Below, one piece after another: positions 46,268 through 58,780 of a DNA stretch of 64,000 bases; position 1 is the first letter of the stretch, and each line of letters starts with the position of its first letter. This DNA comes from Tetragonia tetragonoides (taxonomy: Eukaryota; Streptophyta; Magnoliopsida; Caryophyllales; Aizoaceae). The DNA lies in NCBI GenBank assembly GCA_038025085.1, contig CM076140.1:39369501-39433500 (forward strand). The letters run 5' to 3'. The notes beneath the pieces are model-generated. The model was not told where the DNA came from. It saw only the letters and a program-made list of their open reading frames with translations, and ran no database searches. The position numbers were made by a program, and so were the translations under genes.

Positions 46268-47326
46268 TAAAACACTACTTCTCTTATTTAGGTAATGTTA
46301 TACAACTCGATCATACTAACTCTAATATGATCTACGAACCTGGTAACTCTACCAAGCCAATCTTACCTAGGAGCTCTCCTAAGTACAAATGACAACTTAC
46401 TCAAGTTGCCTGATGGTATGGCAATGTTTGAACCCTTGATACTTTAATAAGCATAAGGTACAATATAATCCTATAGAATGCTTGTAGGAGGGACGTTACT
46501 TGGGGTAGATGACAATATGACTTGTTCGTGTTCAGCTTTGTTCTCTCAAATGAAAATGTCGTTCAGTTTTCTTTTTAGAGAACTTAAGAATAAAGATAGA
46601 GTTTCTTGTTTTTATACAGAAGAAATGAATTCTCTATTTTAAGAAAAGCAATCAAGAAACTTATCCTTTTTCTCATGATCTAATTTTGGTTGAGATAATT
46701 AAGGAACAAAATTCCTTATCTTTAGCTAGATGATATTAAGGAGATAATTTAGATTTCAAAATACAGTTTATGAAATCAAGATTATAGCTAAGATCTTTCT
46801 AATGATAAAAGATACTTAAATATCTTAAAACTAATTTTCACAAAATAAAATCAAAAAGATCTTAAATTAGTTTTAGCAACAGTCTGAAAAATCATTTTGA
46901 GGAATATTTCTGGTATTCAGAGATACACGAAACCAGAGAGTATTATTTTGAAATACTTGTACTTTGAAAAAGATTTTTCTCTTGCAAAGAAGGTTAAATA
47001 AAGAAAAATATTTGTTAAGATTAATTCCTAACAATATTTTCTTGATGGACTTTTATTTGTATACGTAGCATAGTAGGAATGTTCTAGGAATTACTAGAGT
47101 CCTAGAACAGTCCATTTAGCACGTACATAAGCCACGTTCCGTCATATTGCCAATACTTCAAGTAACGTTCCCTTGTGAGCATACTTTAACATTTTCTCTA
47201 AAAATCTGAGAGAAAAGTTAACAAGACTTGAATAACCTTAAAGCACTAAGAAAACAAGTCAAAAACATCACACAATATGAAAGTTTGTTAGCATCAAAAC
47301 ATACCTTATAGTGAAATACATCAACA
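46268..47326 (-). repeat. 5' LTR of the Sirevirus, missing about 195 bp at its inner end
   Basis: The segment matches 39,085-40,175 with about 3% divergence, plus a deletion of about 30 bp where CTTGAAT words repeat. The part equivalent to 38,890-39,084 is absent. Instead, pol sequence follows after a short stretch containing another copy of AACTCTAATATGATCCA. Confidence 0.8.
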
Positions 47327-47331
47327 GAAAC

Positions 47332-49353
47332 CTTCGTTGAAAAGCGCAGTAAGGGGAAGCTTGCCCATTGCCTCATTGTATTGGCGATGTTCTTCACCAA
47401 ATAGTAGCCCAAAGTCGTTGGGTGCCATGTCATTAGCCCAATCTTTAGTGGATTAGTCCTTTTTGAGAGGTGATGGTGCCTCTTCATTCATGGTGAAACA
47501 GTCTTGGAATGCCTCAAAGCCTAGAACTAAAATTCCATTGATCCCATAAGGTTCAAGGAATTCATAGTAGGGATATGGATCACCTTCTTGGAGGAATTGC
47601 CCATTGAGAGTTAGAGGATAAGGATCCATGTTATGTCGTATGGGCTTGTTGGCCGTGCGGGCTTTCTTTCTAGCGACCTCTTTAGATATGTAGGCTCGAA
47701 GCTCTTGCTTGGTGGGTTTGTAGCCTAACCCAAATAGATCATTCTTGATCTTGGTATTCCAGCAAGATTGAGTTACCTTGGGTGAGGGCCCAAAGTGGTG
47801 CCTGGAAAGTAACCTTGCTTTCTAAGTAGGGTGTTCACATCGAGCGTGGGCTCTATTGTTTCTATGAAAGCTATCTTCTCAAAGCCCCATAATTCTTCAT
47901 CTTGTTCATTATGCTCTATCTTTAGGACTGGAGCTTTCTCTATTTTGGCTACCATGGTATCGGCGCAGACTTCCAAAGTGGATCCTACTAGAGATAGCTT
48001 CACCTTTTGGTGAAGGGTTGATGCTACAGCATTAAGCCCATGCAACCATGGCCTTCCTAAGAGTAGATTAAAGGTGCCCAAAATGTCTATAACGTGAAAT
48101 TGGACCATTTTCTCGATGGGCCCAATGTAATGTTCATGGAGAATGTGTCAATGACGTTTCTTTTGGAATTGTCGTAAGTTCTTAGCCCTTGTGCGGAATG
48201 CGCGAGGTTGTTGCAGTCTATTTTGAGGTGTTCAGCACTCCTCAAGGGGCACACATTTAAAGCAGAGCCATTGTCGATTAAAGTCATGGGGACTTGTCTT
48301 TGTTGACAAATTACAGTCAAATAGAGAGCTTTGTTGTGATGAATGCCTTCGGGTGGAAGATCCTTGTCAGAAAAAGTGACGGGTGTTGATGACTTTTCTT
48401 GGATTAGGAGGTTAACCACTTCTTCCGGAGTAGCATTTGGAGAGATGGTATTTGCATTCAAGGCTTCTAGCACGGCCCTTCTATGAGTAATAGAAGTGGT
48501 CAACAATTGCCAATTGGATATATTAGCTTTTGTCCTTTGCAATTGCCTAAGGATATTAGTTCCATCATCTTCCTTAGTTTCCTCCCTTTGGGCTGGATCC
48601 CTATTGGGGATCGACACGGGCTCTACAGGTTGGATTTGGGATGGATCCATGTAGATGTTCTCGGGCCTGAACTGGCGGCCCGACCTCGTGAGGTAGTTCA
48701 AAGCCTTGTCGTCTTCATTTTTCTTGTCATCAGAGATGTCATTCCATGCCTTGCCATTGGCTATATCGTGGACTTGAGGAGTTAGCAAATCTTCGGGATC
48801 AGTATAATGTTCATTATCCTCTTCATCAGTATCCCAAAGTGATGTCTAGTGTGGACCTTGTGCTTGGTTAAGGTGGTATTGCTTGCCCAATAGGAGAGAT
48901 TAAGTAGGATGGATCAAATGTTTCCTCTATGTCAATGGCAAAAGAGTTCCCAAGGGAATTATTATTGTTTCTAGGTGGTGGTGCGTACTTAGGTAATGGT
49001 ATGGTGCCATTGTTGAACAGATCCTGAATTTTCTCTTTGAGAGTGTAGCATTTCTCGGTGTCGTGGCCACGACCTCTATGGTATTTGCAGAATGCGGACT
49101 CATTCCAATATGGCGATCTTTTCTCTATGGGAGGATCAGGAGTAGGTCCAATAGGGTGCAAGTAGTCTCCTTTGACTAACTTGTCTAGAGCTTTGATATA
49201 AGACATCCCAAGTGGAGTAAATCTTCTCGGGCGCCTATCAGTAATGCCATTCACCTCATTTCCTCTACTTGTGGAGGCATGATTGGTGTTGGTGTATTTC
49301 TTATCCTTATAACCACTCGTGTTGTTGTTATAAGTGACCTTATTCTTCCCACT
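47332..49353 (-). pseudogene. Tat gypsy gag C-terminus and protease
   Basis: 49,254-48,868 contains a gag zinc finger-like CKYHRGRGHDTEKC and a Pro-rich linker. 48,788-48,087 contains the aspartic protease with MTLIDNGSALNVCPL, and 48,108-47,773 continues the protease with LLLGRPWLHGLNAVAS. The Sirevirus target duplication ends the segment at 47,331. At about 49,353 the similarity to gag stops abruptly, so the N-terminal half of gag and the 5' LTR are missing. Stops and frame changes are present. Confidence 0.82.
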
Positions 49354-50440
49354 TTATGTGTGCCAGACTCCTGAATTCGATTCACCGATTCACATCTGGA
49401 TTGGGTAGTATATTTTTATTTATTTACAGAACTAGTAATAGTGTGGTTCCATTCTGCTTTTCTTTAGAAATTAGCCACAAGAAAAAAGTGGAAGTTACAG
49501 GCAGCCTCTTTTGTCTTTGGAAATTGATGCCCTTGGTTTCTAGATGAGGGATTCAACTCCACCTATCACAGTGCATCATTATTTTTAGGAAGGTTGTAGG
49601 AGTAGCACTTGATGTTTCAATCTAGTGTCCATTACAGAATTTAAAGGGAATTCAGCACTTTAACAGTTCTCCAATTGTTATGAACCACTTACAGTTGGGC
49701 CTAAACAACCAGATGTTAGGGTCCCCCTTACATGCAATTGACCTGATCTCATTCAGCTGTTAGGTTGATTCAAAGAAAAGAACAATTTGGGTCAAATCAG
49801 ATGATTTTAACTCTAAAATAAGTTCTGCCTGGCTGGTTGTATGATTTTAGTAAGCCGCAAGTGTATGGTAGTCGTAGCACTTGAGGCTCATCTCCAGAGA
49901 AATGGGTATAAATTTAGTGACTGCTAAGCTAACATAGCTAAACTTAATTAACATGAACAAAATAACCTAATTAGCTACTAACTTAGTACATCTGTTAAAT
50001 TTCTGATGGCAAAATTAAGCTAACAGATCAAGTAAATATAATGAGATAATTAATGTAATAACATGCAATGTAATTAGGATGTGAACTACTATAAACATAT
50101 TAATGGGAATGACTTTACTATTCAAGATAAATCTACATGTAGTAACAGGGAAAACTAGGGAGTTAGGTAGGAAAGTGCTTGAAGGGTGAGAATTGAGCAT
50201 CCATGGTTGAGAAATACAGTGAAGGCTCTAGCTTTGCTTGAACAACATAAATTCATATTTCTTCGTTCGTTGCATAAGCAAAATTGACAGCATATGATAT
50301 TGTAGTTCCAAAAAACAGGAGAACTATAAAAGCTGCAAAAAGAAAAGAGAAAAAAAAAATTGTACGGAGGGTTGTTTTTCCTTTTTGTAGAAATAGTGCA
50401 TCAAATAGATTAAGAAATTAAAGAGTTATTACAGATCCCA
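49354..50440. other. non-coding stretch
   Basis: AT-rich sequence between the truncated Tat element and the RNase H remnant. I recognise no gene or repeat. It may be older host sequence or a decayed element. Confidence 0.4.
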
Positions 50441-50459
50441 GAGTCAGAGTTACGTAGGT

Positions 50460-50618
50460 TAATAACAACATCAAGCATGCTTAATAAAATATTGTTAAGA
50501 CTTTGTTCCTAGTCTAGCAAGCTTTCCCAAGCTATCAACAACCCCATTACATGCTTGGCTTTCATGTTCAATGTTTCAGGTCTTCCCAATAAGGAAATCC
50601 CTGCAGTCCAAGACAACA
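50460..50618 (-). pseudogene. end of an RNase H (RVT_3) remnant, left of LINE 2
   Basis: Read on the minus strand the segment gives VVLDCRDFLIGKT and NIEHESQACNGVVDSLGK, the C-terminal pattern of the plant RNase H-like domain found behind LINE reverse transcriptases. It continues the remnant at 55,778-56,560 across the LINE insertion. Confidence 0.6.
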
Positions 50619-50894
50619 TTCAGATAAATGTTCTTCTTTTTTTTTTTTTTTGGAAAGTAAGAAATTATATTAAATACTTCCAAATAAGGATGTTTACAGT
50701 TTAGCCTAGGTTACACAAAGACTCTCAAACCTCTCCTGCTACGTATATAAGCAGGCCACATCGACTCTACTTACTTACATCAAAAAGCAAAGCCCTAGCA
50801 ACAACTATAATATCACAGGCATTTCACTATATCTCAACTATCACAAGGTTTTTTAACAAAAATAATTCAACTTCTGCACAAAATAGTCTCCGAT

Positions 50895-53800
50895 CTACTT
50901 GTTGTTGGATTTTGCTGCTCGTGCATGAAGTGCAGATATGATCTCCCTCACCACTTGCTCATCAGAAGACTTCTTGTCTTGAAACAGTCGAGCATTTCTT
51001 TCTCTCCAGGTATAGTAGAGCACTCCACTGAAGCAAGTACACACTGCTCTACTTAGAACTTGTTTGCCCTTGAACCTGTTGCTCATCTGCTTGTACACTT
51101 CTGGCCACTGCCAGACAGGCATGACCAAGTTGAACCATTGGAACATTCTCTTCCAAAGTTGTGTCACATAACTGCACTTAAAGTAAATATGCTAAAAACT
51201 CTCATCTTCTTGCTTGCACAAAATACATATACTAGGGCCCTGCACTCCAAGCTTTCTCACATGCTTCCATATTGGCAATCTCTCCTTTACACATAACCAA
51301 ACAATAAATCTCCACCTAGGAAGGGCAAGAGAACTCCAGATCATTGGAGTCCAGAACTGCCTAGGGATAACAGGCAGGAATAATTTGTATGCTTTACTAA
51401 CTTTATACACAGTTGCAGAGCATACAAATTGTTGTAACTCAGGCCTACTGTCAAAGATCTTTTGTATAATCCATGAAGATTGTTGTGGCTTCTCTATGGA
51501 CCAGAAGTTCTTCTCCTTTATGTAGTATGCACTGACCCATCTCACCCAAAGCTTCTCTTTTTTGTGTTGAATGTCCCATAGTAATTTTCCCAAGGATGCT
51601 TTGTTCCACAGTTTAAAGTTGAACAAGCCCAAACCTCCCCTAGCTACTGGTAGGCAAAGATCCTCCCAGGCTACCAAAGCCCTAGAACTTGGATTAGCAG
51701 ATCCAGTCCAATGGAATCTCCTACATACTTGTTCAATGTTGTGAATAACACTCATAGGTATATGGAAAAATTGAGCCCAGAAGTTTTGTAATGAAAATAA
51801 AACAGATTTAATTAGTTGGAGCCTCCCAGCATAAGATAGAAACTTTTGATGTCCCTGCTTGCACTCTCTCTGTCATTCTCTTCACTAAGGGTTCAAAATG
51901 GCTAGCCTGGAGCCTTTTTGATGTCAAAGGGACACCCAGATATCTGAAAGGGAATTCCCCCTCCTGCATACCCAGCGCATTCAATATTTGTTGTTTCACC
52001 TCATAAGGTACACCTCCAAAATATAATTCTGACTTGTTTTCATTAGCTTTCAACCCAAAGAAGGAAGAGAACTTATTAAACTTCTCAAACAGTGCTGCTA
52101 CAGAGTCAGAGTCACCTCGAGAGAAAAGCAACAGATCATCTGCAAACACACAATGGACCAAAGAGAATTTCTTGCACCTTGGGTGATACTTGAAGCTTCC
52201 CTCATTCTTCAAATCTCTAAGGCATCTGAATAGATAATCCATGGCTATGACAAATAGGTATGGTGATATGCGATCACCCTGCCTTAACCCTCTCTTAGTA
52301 GCAAATGGAGACAAAGGGCTACCATTAAACATGAGAGAGTAGCTCACTGTAGATATACACATCATAATCCAATTCACAAATTTCACTGGAAAATGCATGC
52401 CATACAAAACTTGTTCAAGAAAGCCCCATTCCAAAGAGTCATAAGCTTTTCTCAAATCAATTTTAAGTGTACATCTTGGTGAAATCCCCTTCCTCCCATA
52501 GTGCTTGATAATTTCATGAGCTAGTATAATATTGTCACCAATAAGCCTCCCCTTGATAAATGCAGATTTGTCAAGTAAAATCAGACCATGCAGCACAGTA
52601 CTCAATCTATTGGCTAAAGCATTAGAGAGTATCTTATAAAGAACATTACAACAAGCAATAGGACGATAATCACTGACATAAGTAGGGTTAGTCTTCTTTG
52701 GCATAAGAGTTACAGAGGTGCAATTAAGAGACTTTAACAGTTTACCTGAGTGAAAGGTACTTGATATAGCTTCTACAATGTCAGAGCCAATAAGATCCCA
52801 GGATGCTTTGTAAAAAGCTGCAGTAAAGCCATTGGGGTCAGGGGCCTTATCATCCTCAATCTCCCAAAGCGCTGTCTTGATCTCTTGGGCAGAAAAGTCT
52901 TTACAGATATCAATTTGTTGCTCTACTGTAAGACTAGGCCCATTTCTCATAATGCAGGGTTCAAGAGCAGGAAGTTCAGTAGCACATGACCCCATCATAC
53001 CCTGGAAAAACTTCTGAAATTCAGCTTGCACCTCACATATTTCAGTGAGTTTAACATTACTTGCAGTATAGATAGATGAGATTCTGTTCATAGCTCTTCT
53101 AATCTTTACACAGGCATGGAAGTACCTGGAATTATCATCCCCTTCCTTTATCCAGTCAAGTCTGGACTTCTGTCTTATAATAGTTTCTTCCATATCTCTC
53201 AGCTTCTTCAAACCCTCCATTTCTTGCTGTTCTCTGTTAATAAGTGTGACATTAAATGTATCAGCTGCCAACAGTTCTTGAACATGAATCAGAGTTTTCT
53301 GAGCTTCATTTAACTTGATTTCAATCTGTGAGCAGTAGATATCAGAGGATTTAATAGCTGCCTTAACACTCTTGTGCTTCTACACCACACAAAACATTTT
53401 TGATCCCTGACCTCCAAAGCTCCAGCTACTGTCAATAAGATCTCTATATCCTGGTCTGCTAGTCTAAGAATTAAAAAACTTAAAAGGTTTCTTTGATTCA
53501 TTCATGTCATGTTGCAGTATAATGAGGGCAGGGGGGTGATCTGAGATATAAGGTACTAAATAGTCAGCTTCAACATTAGGATAAGTAGATAACCATTCAA
53601 AGTTACCTAAGACTCTATCAGTTTTACTATATACTCTCTCTTGAGCATGTTGTTTGTTACACCAAGTATAATCCATGCCCTTTGCCCTAATATCCTCCAA
53701 GTTCAGATTGTAACAAAAATCATGCAGCTCCTGATCAGTACCAGACAGCTGATTACCAAACTGAAGTCTTTCAGATATGTCCAAAGTTGTATTGAAATCC

Positions 53801-54213
53801 CCTCCAACAAGCCAAGGACCACTGATGTTTCTCCCAAAAGTTTCAATGTCTTTCCAGCATCTGTGTCTAGCTATAGCACAATTTCTAGCATAGACCACAG
53901 TTCAAGAAATAGCATGACCAACAGCAAAAGTAATATCTAGATGGACAAACTGATCAGAGGATTGAACAGTCTGCACACTAAGCAAAAATGGATCCCAAGA
54001 AATCCATATCCTCCCATTGTTGGCCTCTGAGTGGTTACAGTAGTGCATCCACTGATTATTAAGTTTAGCAGCAACTTTTGCCATTTTATTCTCCTTTACT
54101 CTATTCTCAAGAAGTGCAATAAAACTAACTTTATTTTGTGCCATATACTTCTTTATATCTCTAATTTTTGAGGGTCTATTCATCCCTCTCACATTCCATA
54201 TGAGGAGTCTCAT
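50895..54213 (-). pseudogene. LINE 2 ORF2: endonuclease, reverse transcriptase, zf-RVT
   Basis: Starts MRLLIWNVRGMNRP, an endonuclease opening. WLVGGDFNTTLD lies near 53,810 and ISDHPPALI near 53,520. RT has KAPDPNGFTAAFYKASW near 52,820, GLRQGDRISPYLF near 52,280 and catalytic CVFADDLLLFS near 52,150. The C-terminal zinc domain spans 51,380-51,100 (SICILCKQEDES), and the protein ends near 50,895. The frame is shared over most of its length, broken by stops near 53,902, 53,464, 53,310 and 51,192 and by one frameshift near 51,800. Confidence 0.9.
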
Positions 54214-55679
54214 TGGGAGTGAGGTGGTGCAGGAGGAACAGGCACTGCAGGTTGCTCCCCAAAAACAATAACTCTTTTACTCTCTGAATTATCCATCACA
54301 TGCTCCTCTTCAACTTGCAAAGCATCAAAAGCATTGTGTAGTGGAACAGTCTCATTCACTACTGGAGATTTCTGCACTGACTGCCATCTTAGTTCTTTTG
54401 CAGAAAACTGAGTGCTTAAAGGTTCAAAGTTATCATCATCTTCATTGGGGCTTTGCTGTTGCACTACTGGTTCAGCACCCAGAGCTGGTACTTGTGTTGT
54501 TGCCTGGTCAGTAGGTGCAGTATTATTCCTAGTCTGCCATTGAGTTGCTGGCCTTTTTCATCTCCTTCTTCTGTTATCTCTTCTAGGCGGGGGGATTGGA
54601 TCACAATCATCCTCTAAATGCCCAAATTTTCTACATTTCTGGCAAAAAGGAGATTTCCATTCATAATTCACTTCCTGCTGCATCATAGTACCAAGTTCAT
54701 CCTCAAACCATACCTCATCCTTGTATGGGAGTGTAATGTCAACTTCTACTAGCATCCTGGCATATGAGACTCTCTCCACCTCTGTAGTAACCCTGTCTAC
54801 ATACAAAGGTACACCAATACAACTCCCAATTCTACTCAAAGAGTCCATAGACCAGCAGTCAAGTGGCAAATTAGGCAGCTGAACCCACAGAGGTATAGTT
54901 CTGTAACTAGCAGGATCCATGACAAAATTTGATGTCCATTTTGTGAGAATAAATGGCTTAAAATTAAATGCATATGGCCCTCTACTTAGAACTTCATTCA
55001 TATCATCAATTGAATTGAACTTAAATGTGAAATAGCCCTCTTCATGGAGATAATACTTGGGTAACTCAATAAAATTCCAATATGTCTCAACATATTTTTC
55101 CATTTGGCTAAAATATGGAGCATCTCCTAACACAAAACCAATTAAAGCAGTTTCCCAGCGTTTACAAGCAAGAGCAATCTCAGATTTTTGTAATTTAGCT
55201 ACTGATTTTCCTTCCTTAAGCACAGCTGGAATGAATTTCAGTTTACACTCATCACAAGCAATTCGATTCCCAGAAACCCTAGTATTCGAATCAGAGTCAA
55301 TAGTTGAGTTATCCAGGTTTACCTCAACCAGAGAGGCTAGCGCAACTGTCTGAGAAGACCCAGGGATGTTCGCTTCTACACTCGGTGTAGCAACCCCCAT
55401 CGCCGGAGTAGCTGGTGTAGTAACAGGCGTTTCCCCAGGCATAATAAGCATAACTAGCCGTCACGCAGCTCTGGGTTGGTTATCTGCAGAATCTTCAAAC
55501 CCTGGCAGTCCTCTAGAGAGTGAGCTAAATTCCCCCAAATCAATTTCATTATCTTCGTAAGTCTCCTCTTCTTCAATAATGTCAAGCTGAGTCGCTTCCC
55601 TGACTGAAGAGCCCAGAAAATCTCTCAATGGAACAGTAGAAGTTTGTTTTCTCCCCATCAATGGCTTAGTAGCGCACAA
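54210..55679 (-). pseudogene. LINE 2 ORF1: DUF4283 and zinc-knuckle protein
   Basis: The frame runs from 55,679 to 54,210 with stops near 55,461 and 54,558 and at least one more between 54,558 and 54,464. The acidic start is followed by DUF4283 (WETALIGFVLGD, YFTFKFNSIDDMNEVLSRGPYAF, IPLWVQLPNLPLDCW) and a CCHC knuckle CQKCRKFGHLEDDC. The last residues overlap the ORF2 start by four bases. Confidence 0.86.
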
Positions 55680-55777
55680 TAGCTATTTCGGCTATCCTAT
55701 GCCATCAGAGCAAATTTCCTAGAGAGAGAAAAAACTTCTCGACATACATGCATGATTCTTTTCAGATAAATGTTCTT

Positions 55778-56560
55778 AGAACAAGAGTCACTAAAAATTA
55801 AATACACTGCTTTTGATGAATCAGATGAAAAGATCATGTTTGTCCACAAATGCTTCTAGGCAGTCAATAAGGCTTCCCTCAAGGCAAGAAGCTCAGCTAT
55901 CAAAATAAGATGAGCCTTTACTTGTGTCCTGAAACCAATGATCCACTTTCCAGCATCATCTCAAGCAACCTGTAATTCCTGCAATGGGAGAAGGTGGAGC
56001 CAGGAAAGCATCCACATTGAATTTGAAAACACCCCGGTTAGTAGAGACCGGTGCCTAGATGGTTTAGTGGGGGTAGAGAAAGGGTTGGTTTGTAGAGGCT
56101 GGGCAGATGGAAAATCTATGATGGAAAAGAGGATGGACTTAAGCCAAGGTTTAATAGGTGGAACAGATCCTTGAAAATTGTTTTTTTTTTTTTCCTACGT
56201 TTCAAAATTTTTCAAGTGACGCAGCCAAAGACAGGAGACCAAGGTTCAGACTAAAAGGATTTTTTACTTAGCAAGTTAGATTTAAGTCAATCCTGATATT
56301 GATAAAGTTAGAGGTAGCAGGAACGTCAAGTTCACTCCATATGTCACTGGCCATGGAACAGTCCCTCTGAACATGTTAAGTATCTTCCATAAGACCAGGG
56401 GAAAAATTGCAATTATCAGAATCAGAGATTTTCCTTCGAAAAAGAGTCATCATATGAGGCAGTCTATTATTAAAAGCAAGCCATACAAAAAAGTGGATTT
56501 TAGGACGAATTTTGAGCTTCCGAATTCATTTTGTGTTAATTAGACCCTCATCCTTAGGAT
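55778..56560 (-). pseudogene. older zf-RVT and RNase H remnant (decayed LINE-type or domesticated gene)
   Basis: On the minus strand, 56,520-56,300 gives KIHFFVWLAFNNRLPHMM and DCSMASDIWSEL, the reverse transcriptase zinc-binding pattern. 56,030-55,790 gives VFKFNVDAFLAPPSP and AELLALREALLTA, the RNase H (RVT_3) pattern. Stops and frame changes are frequent. The C-terminal piece is at 50,460-50,618, separated by LINE 2. No RT core was recognised upstream. Confidence 0.6.
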
Positions 56561-57642
56561 AGAGATCTTGAGCAAGTCCTTATAAGCCTCAGCAAGCCCA
56601 AAGTTATCATCAGCAACATAAGAGCTAGTTCTACAATCATTTTATGCTGAAGTTTATCAATTTACTAGTATAAATACTTATTAAGTGCTGTTGTAGTGGC
56701 CATTAGTACTAGTCTGATGAAGTTTCTCTAAGAATAGAGGAGTAAGTAGCAAACATGTAAGGCTACTACAGATGTCAAGCAAAAAGGAAAGGGAAACAAC
56801 CTTGCTACCATGTAATACTACCTTATTGAGGAATCCTCCCCAAAAAATGACATGGATACTAATAGCGTACTAGGAGGACTCAAACTGTAAATATGTAATA
56901 TTTTGTTATCTATGAATATATGTACAAGGCTCCCACCTGGGCCGGGGTGAGCCAATTACCCCATTATTCTCTCATAAATTAAAACTAAAGGAATATGCAA
57001 GTTAAACTTAGAAACTTTACACTGAAATTTCAATAATTAAAATGCTAAAGTTGATTTAGGCGACCAACATTAATTGGAGGTGATTCCCAAACTAATCTAT
57101 GTCTAACCTACTGTCATTTGACCAGAAAGAAGAACATAAAAATCATTGAAATTGGAGGAACAAGAAAATTAAAGCTAAGGTCCTTCACTCAAAGTAGTTT
57201 GATCCACTTTTAGCCAATGGTACACCTACTACCAACTTCCCAAAAGAAGTGGTAAGCAAATTGCAGCATCTCTCTTTCATTTGCTGTTCGATCCGCTTGC
57301 TTGCACTTGCCCATGATCTGATTGTTATTTTAGTTGCTGAGTGATATGTGACACGTGTTTGCTTCTTTTTCTGTAAGTCTTCATTGCCTAGATAGGTCTA
57401 GTGATTGAAATACCAAACATAAACAGTAACCCATTTGCTACTCATTTTTGGAAGTAAAGGGTTTTCATCAATTTGTTACTACTTTCTTCTGGTTCTGTAT
57501 TATCTGCAAAATTCATTAGAAATAGTCTATATGAGAACAACTTAGATATTCAAGTTTAAAAGATGTATCCATTTTTAAGCTTAAAACTGATCGTCATCCT
57601 GCACATTGTTTTCCCATGTTGAACTTGAGAAAATGTGGATGC
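56561..57642. other. non-coding stretch
   Basis: AT-rich. I looked here for the missing first exon of the downstream glucanase gene and did not find it. No repeat or RNA gene recognised. Confidence 0.4.
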
Positions 57643-57650
57643 TCACCACC

Positions 57651-57953
57651 CAGGGCCGTCTCAGAGGGGTAGGCAAGAAGTGCGACCGCCTAAGGCCCAT
57701 CGTTAAAAGGGGCCCATAAATATTTAGGAGTTTATTTATATATTAACGATTGCATTATAGAAACATGCGTGAATGTGTGGCTCAGTGGTTTTCACTTTTC
57801 AGTGTTAATAAAAGAGTATTTTTAATTTGTAGATATTTAAATTTTTTTATAAATTTATGGTTAATATTTAAACTTTAAAACAAGTTAATGATACCTTACG
57901 GGCCCTTACTTTCATTTCGCCCTAGGGCCTCTAAAATGTCTGAAACGGTGCTA
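57651..57953. mobile_element. hAT-like MITE (303 bp)
   Basis: Ends read CAGGGCCGTCTCAGA on the left and, in reverse complement, TAGCACCGTTTCAGA on the right. The flanking 8-bp sequences TCACCACC (57,643-57,650) and TCACAACC (57,954-57,961) match at seven of eight bases, the hAT target length. The inner part is AT-rich and non-coding. Confidence 0.75.
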
Positions 57954-58780
57954 TCACAACCCCGGCACCCCCCAACTCTTAGCTTGACAGTAGCAACTTA
58001 TTTTGCAGTTTTTTGGACTTCCACTGTGCCCTCAGTGACTGGTTTCTAGTCAGTGTCTAAAACATGTCAATTTTTCCAGGTTTGGGGATGTTAGAGTCTT
58101 ACTAGTCTTTGTCTAGGTACAATCATGTATTGCAAATTGCATAATCTTAGAGAGAGAAGCTCTGAATATGAGACTTAGGATGTGTTGTCTGCTGGCATTG
58201 ATGGAGGAAAAAAACCCCAATACTAGTTTTATATGTGAGAAACTAAGGACCACATTTATTCACCTTTCTGGCCCAAGAAAAACCTTTATATCACGATTCT
58301 TGCTTTCTGCATTACTTGATCCTCATTAAGCTGAGGATACTTCACTACTGCATTATCTCTGGAAAATGTCTGACTGGAGATCTTACTATTGTAAGTTCAT
58401 GCAATTTTAGAAAGAATCACTACATAACAGAGTTATGGTGAGAGATTCGAATTGGCTTTAGAATTGAACCAACATTTTTTCTTCATGCTTATACTCTCAA
58501 TTTTTCTTCGGGTATGATAGCTCTACGAAATTTTCCTCTAGCAAGCACTAAATCAGTGCAGGCGTTTGGCCTTGTGTTGCTTTATATGCTCAGTTCTGAA
58601 CTTCTAGTTAGCTGCTTGCTTACTTAAAACCTATTGAATTGCGTAGTTGTTTCTATATTTAAGTTGCTGTATATGTTCAGTTATGAACTTCTATTGCTGT
58701 TTTCTTGCTTTCCTGAAACCCATGTTTGAGTTGGCATCGAAGTTTAATACATATCCCTCTGTCTACTTCCAATTCTTCAG

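Larger units (their letters stand above)
38890..47326 (-). mobile_element. Sirevirus-type copia element, internally deleted, inserted in the Tat element
   Basis: The target duplication GAAAC lies at 38,885-38,889 and 47,327-47,331. The 3' LTR is 38,890-40,175; the 5' LTR is a shortened copy at about 46,268-47,326. Minus-strand pol spans 46.2-43.2 kb, and an env-like region (42.4-40.8 kb) lies between pol and the 3' LTR, the Sirevirus arrangement. RT phrases QIYVDDIIFGATN and FEMSMMGELKLFLGLQV are typical of Sireviruses. Gag, protease and the primer-binding region are missing. LTR divergence is about 3% by eye. Confidence 0.87.
27187..49353 (-). mobile_element. Tat-type Ty3/gypsy retrotransposon with antisense genes, 5'-truncated, interrupted by a Sirevirus
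   Basis: Minus-strand order is gag zinc finger (49.2 kb), protease (48.7-48.1 kb), RT (38.6-37.6 kb), RNase H, a second RNase H-like region, integrase (36.3-35.3 kb), then a long spacer with two plus-strand genes, then the probable 3' LTR. Two RNase H-like segments and antisense genes between pol and the 3' LTR are known features of the Tat lineage (Ogre, Retand, Grande relatives). A copia element occupies 38,890-47,326. Homology stops at about 49,353 inside gag, so the 5' LTR is absent. Many stops and frameshifts show it is inactive. Confidence 0.8.
50636..55760 (-). mobile_element. full-length L1-type LINE with 17-bp target duplication
   Basis: TTCAGATAAATGTTCTT flanks the element at 50,619-50,635 and 55,761-55,777. 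A poly-A tail (T run on the plus strand, about 50,636-50,652) marks the 3' end. ORF1 and ORF2 follow the plant L1 order on the minus strand and the 5' leader is present. A perfect 17-bp duplication, a preserved tail and few disabling changes suggest a fairly recent copy. It is inserted in an older RNase H remnant. Confidence 0.92.
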
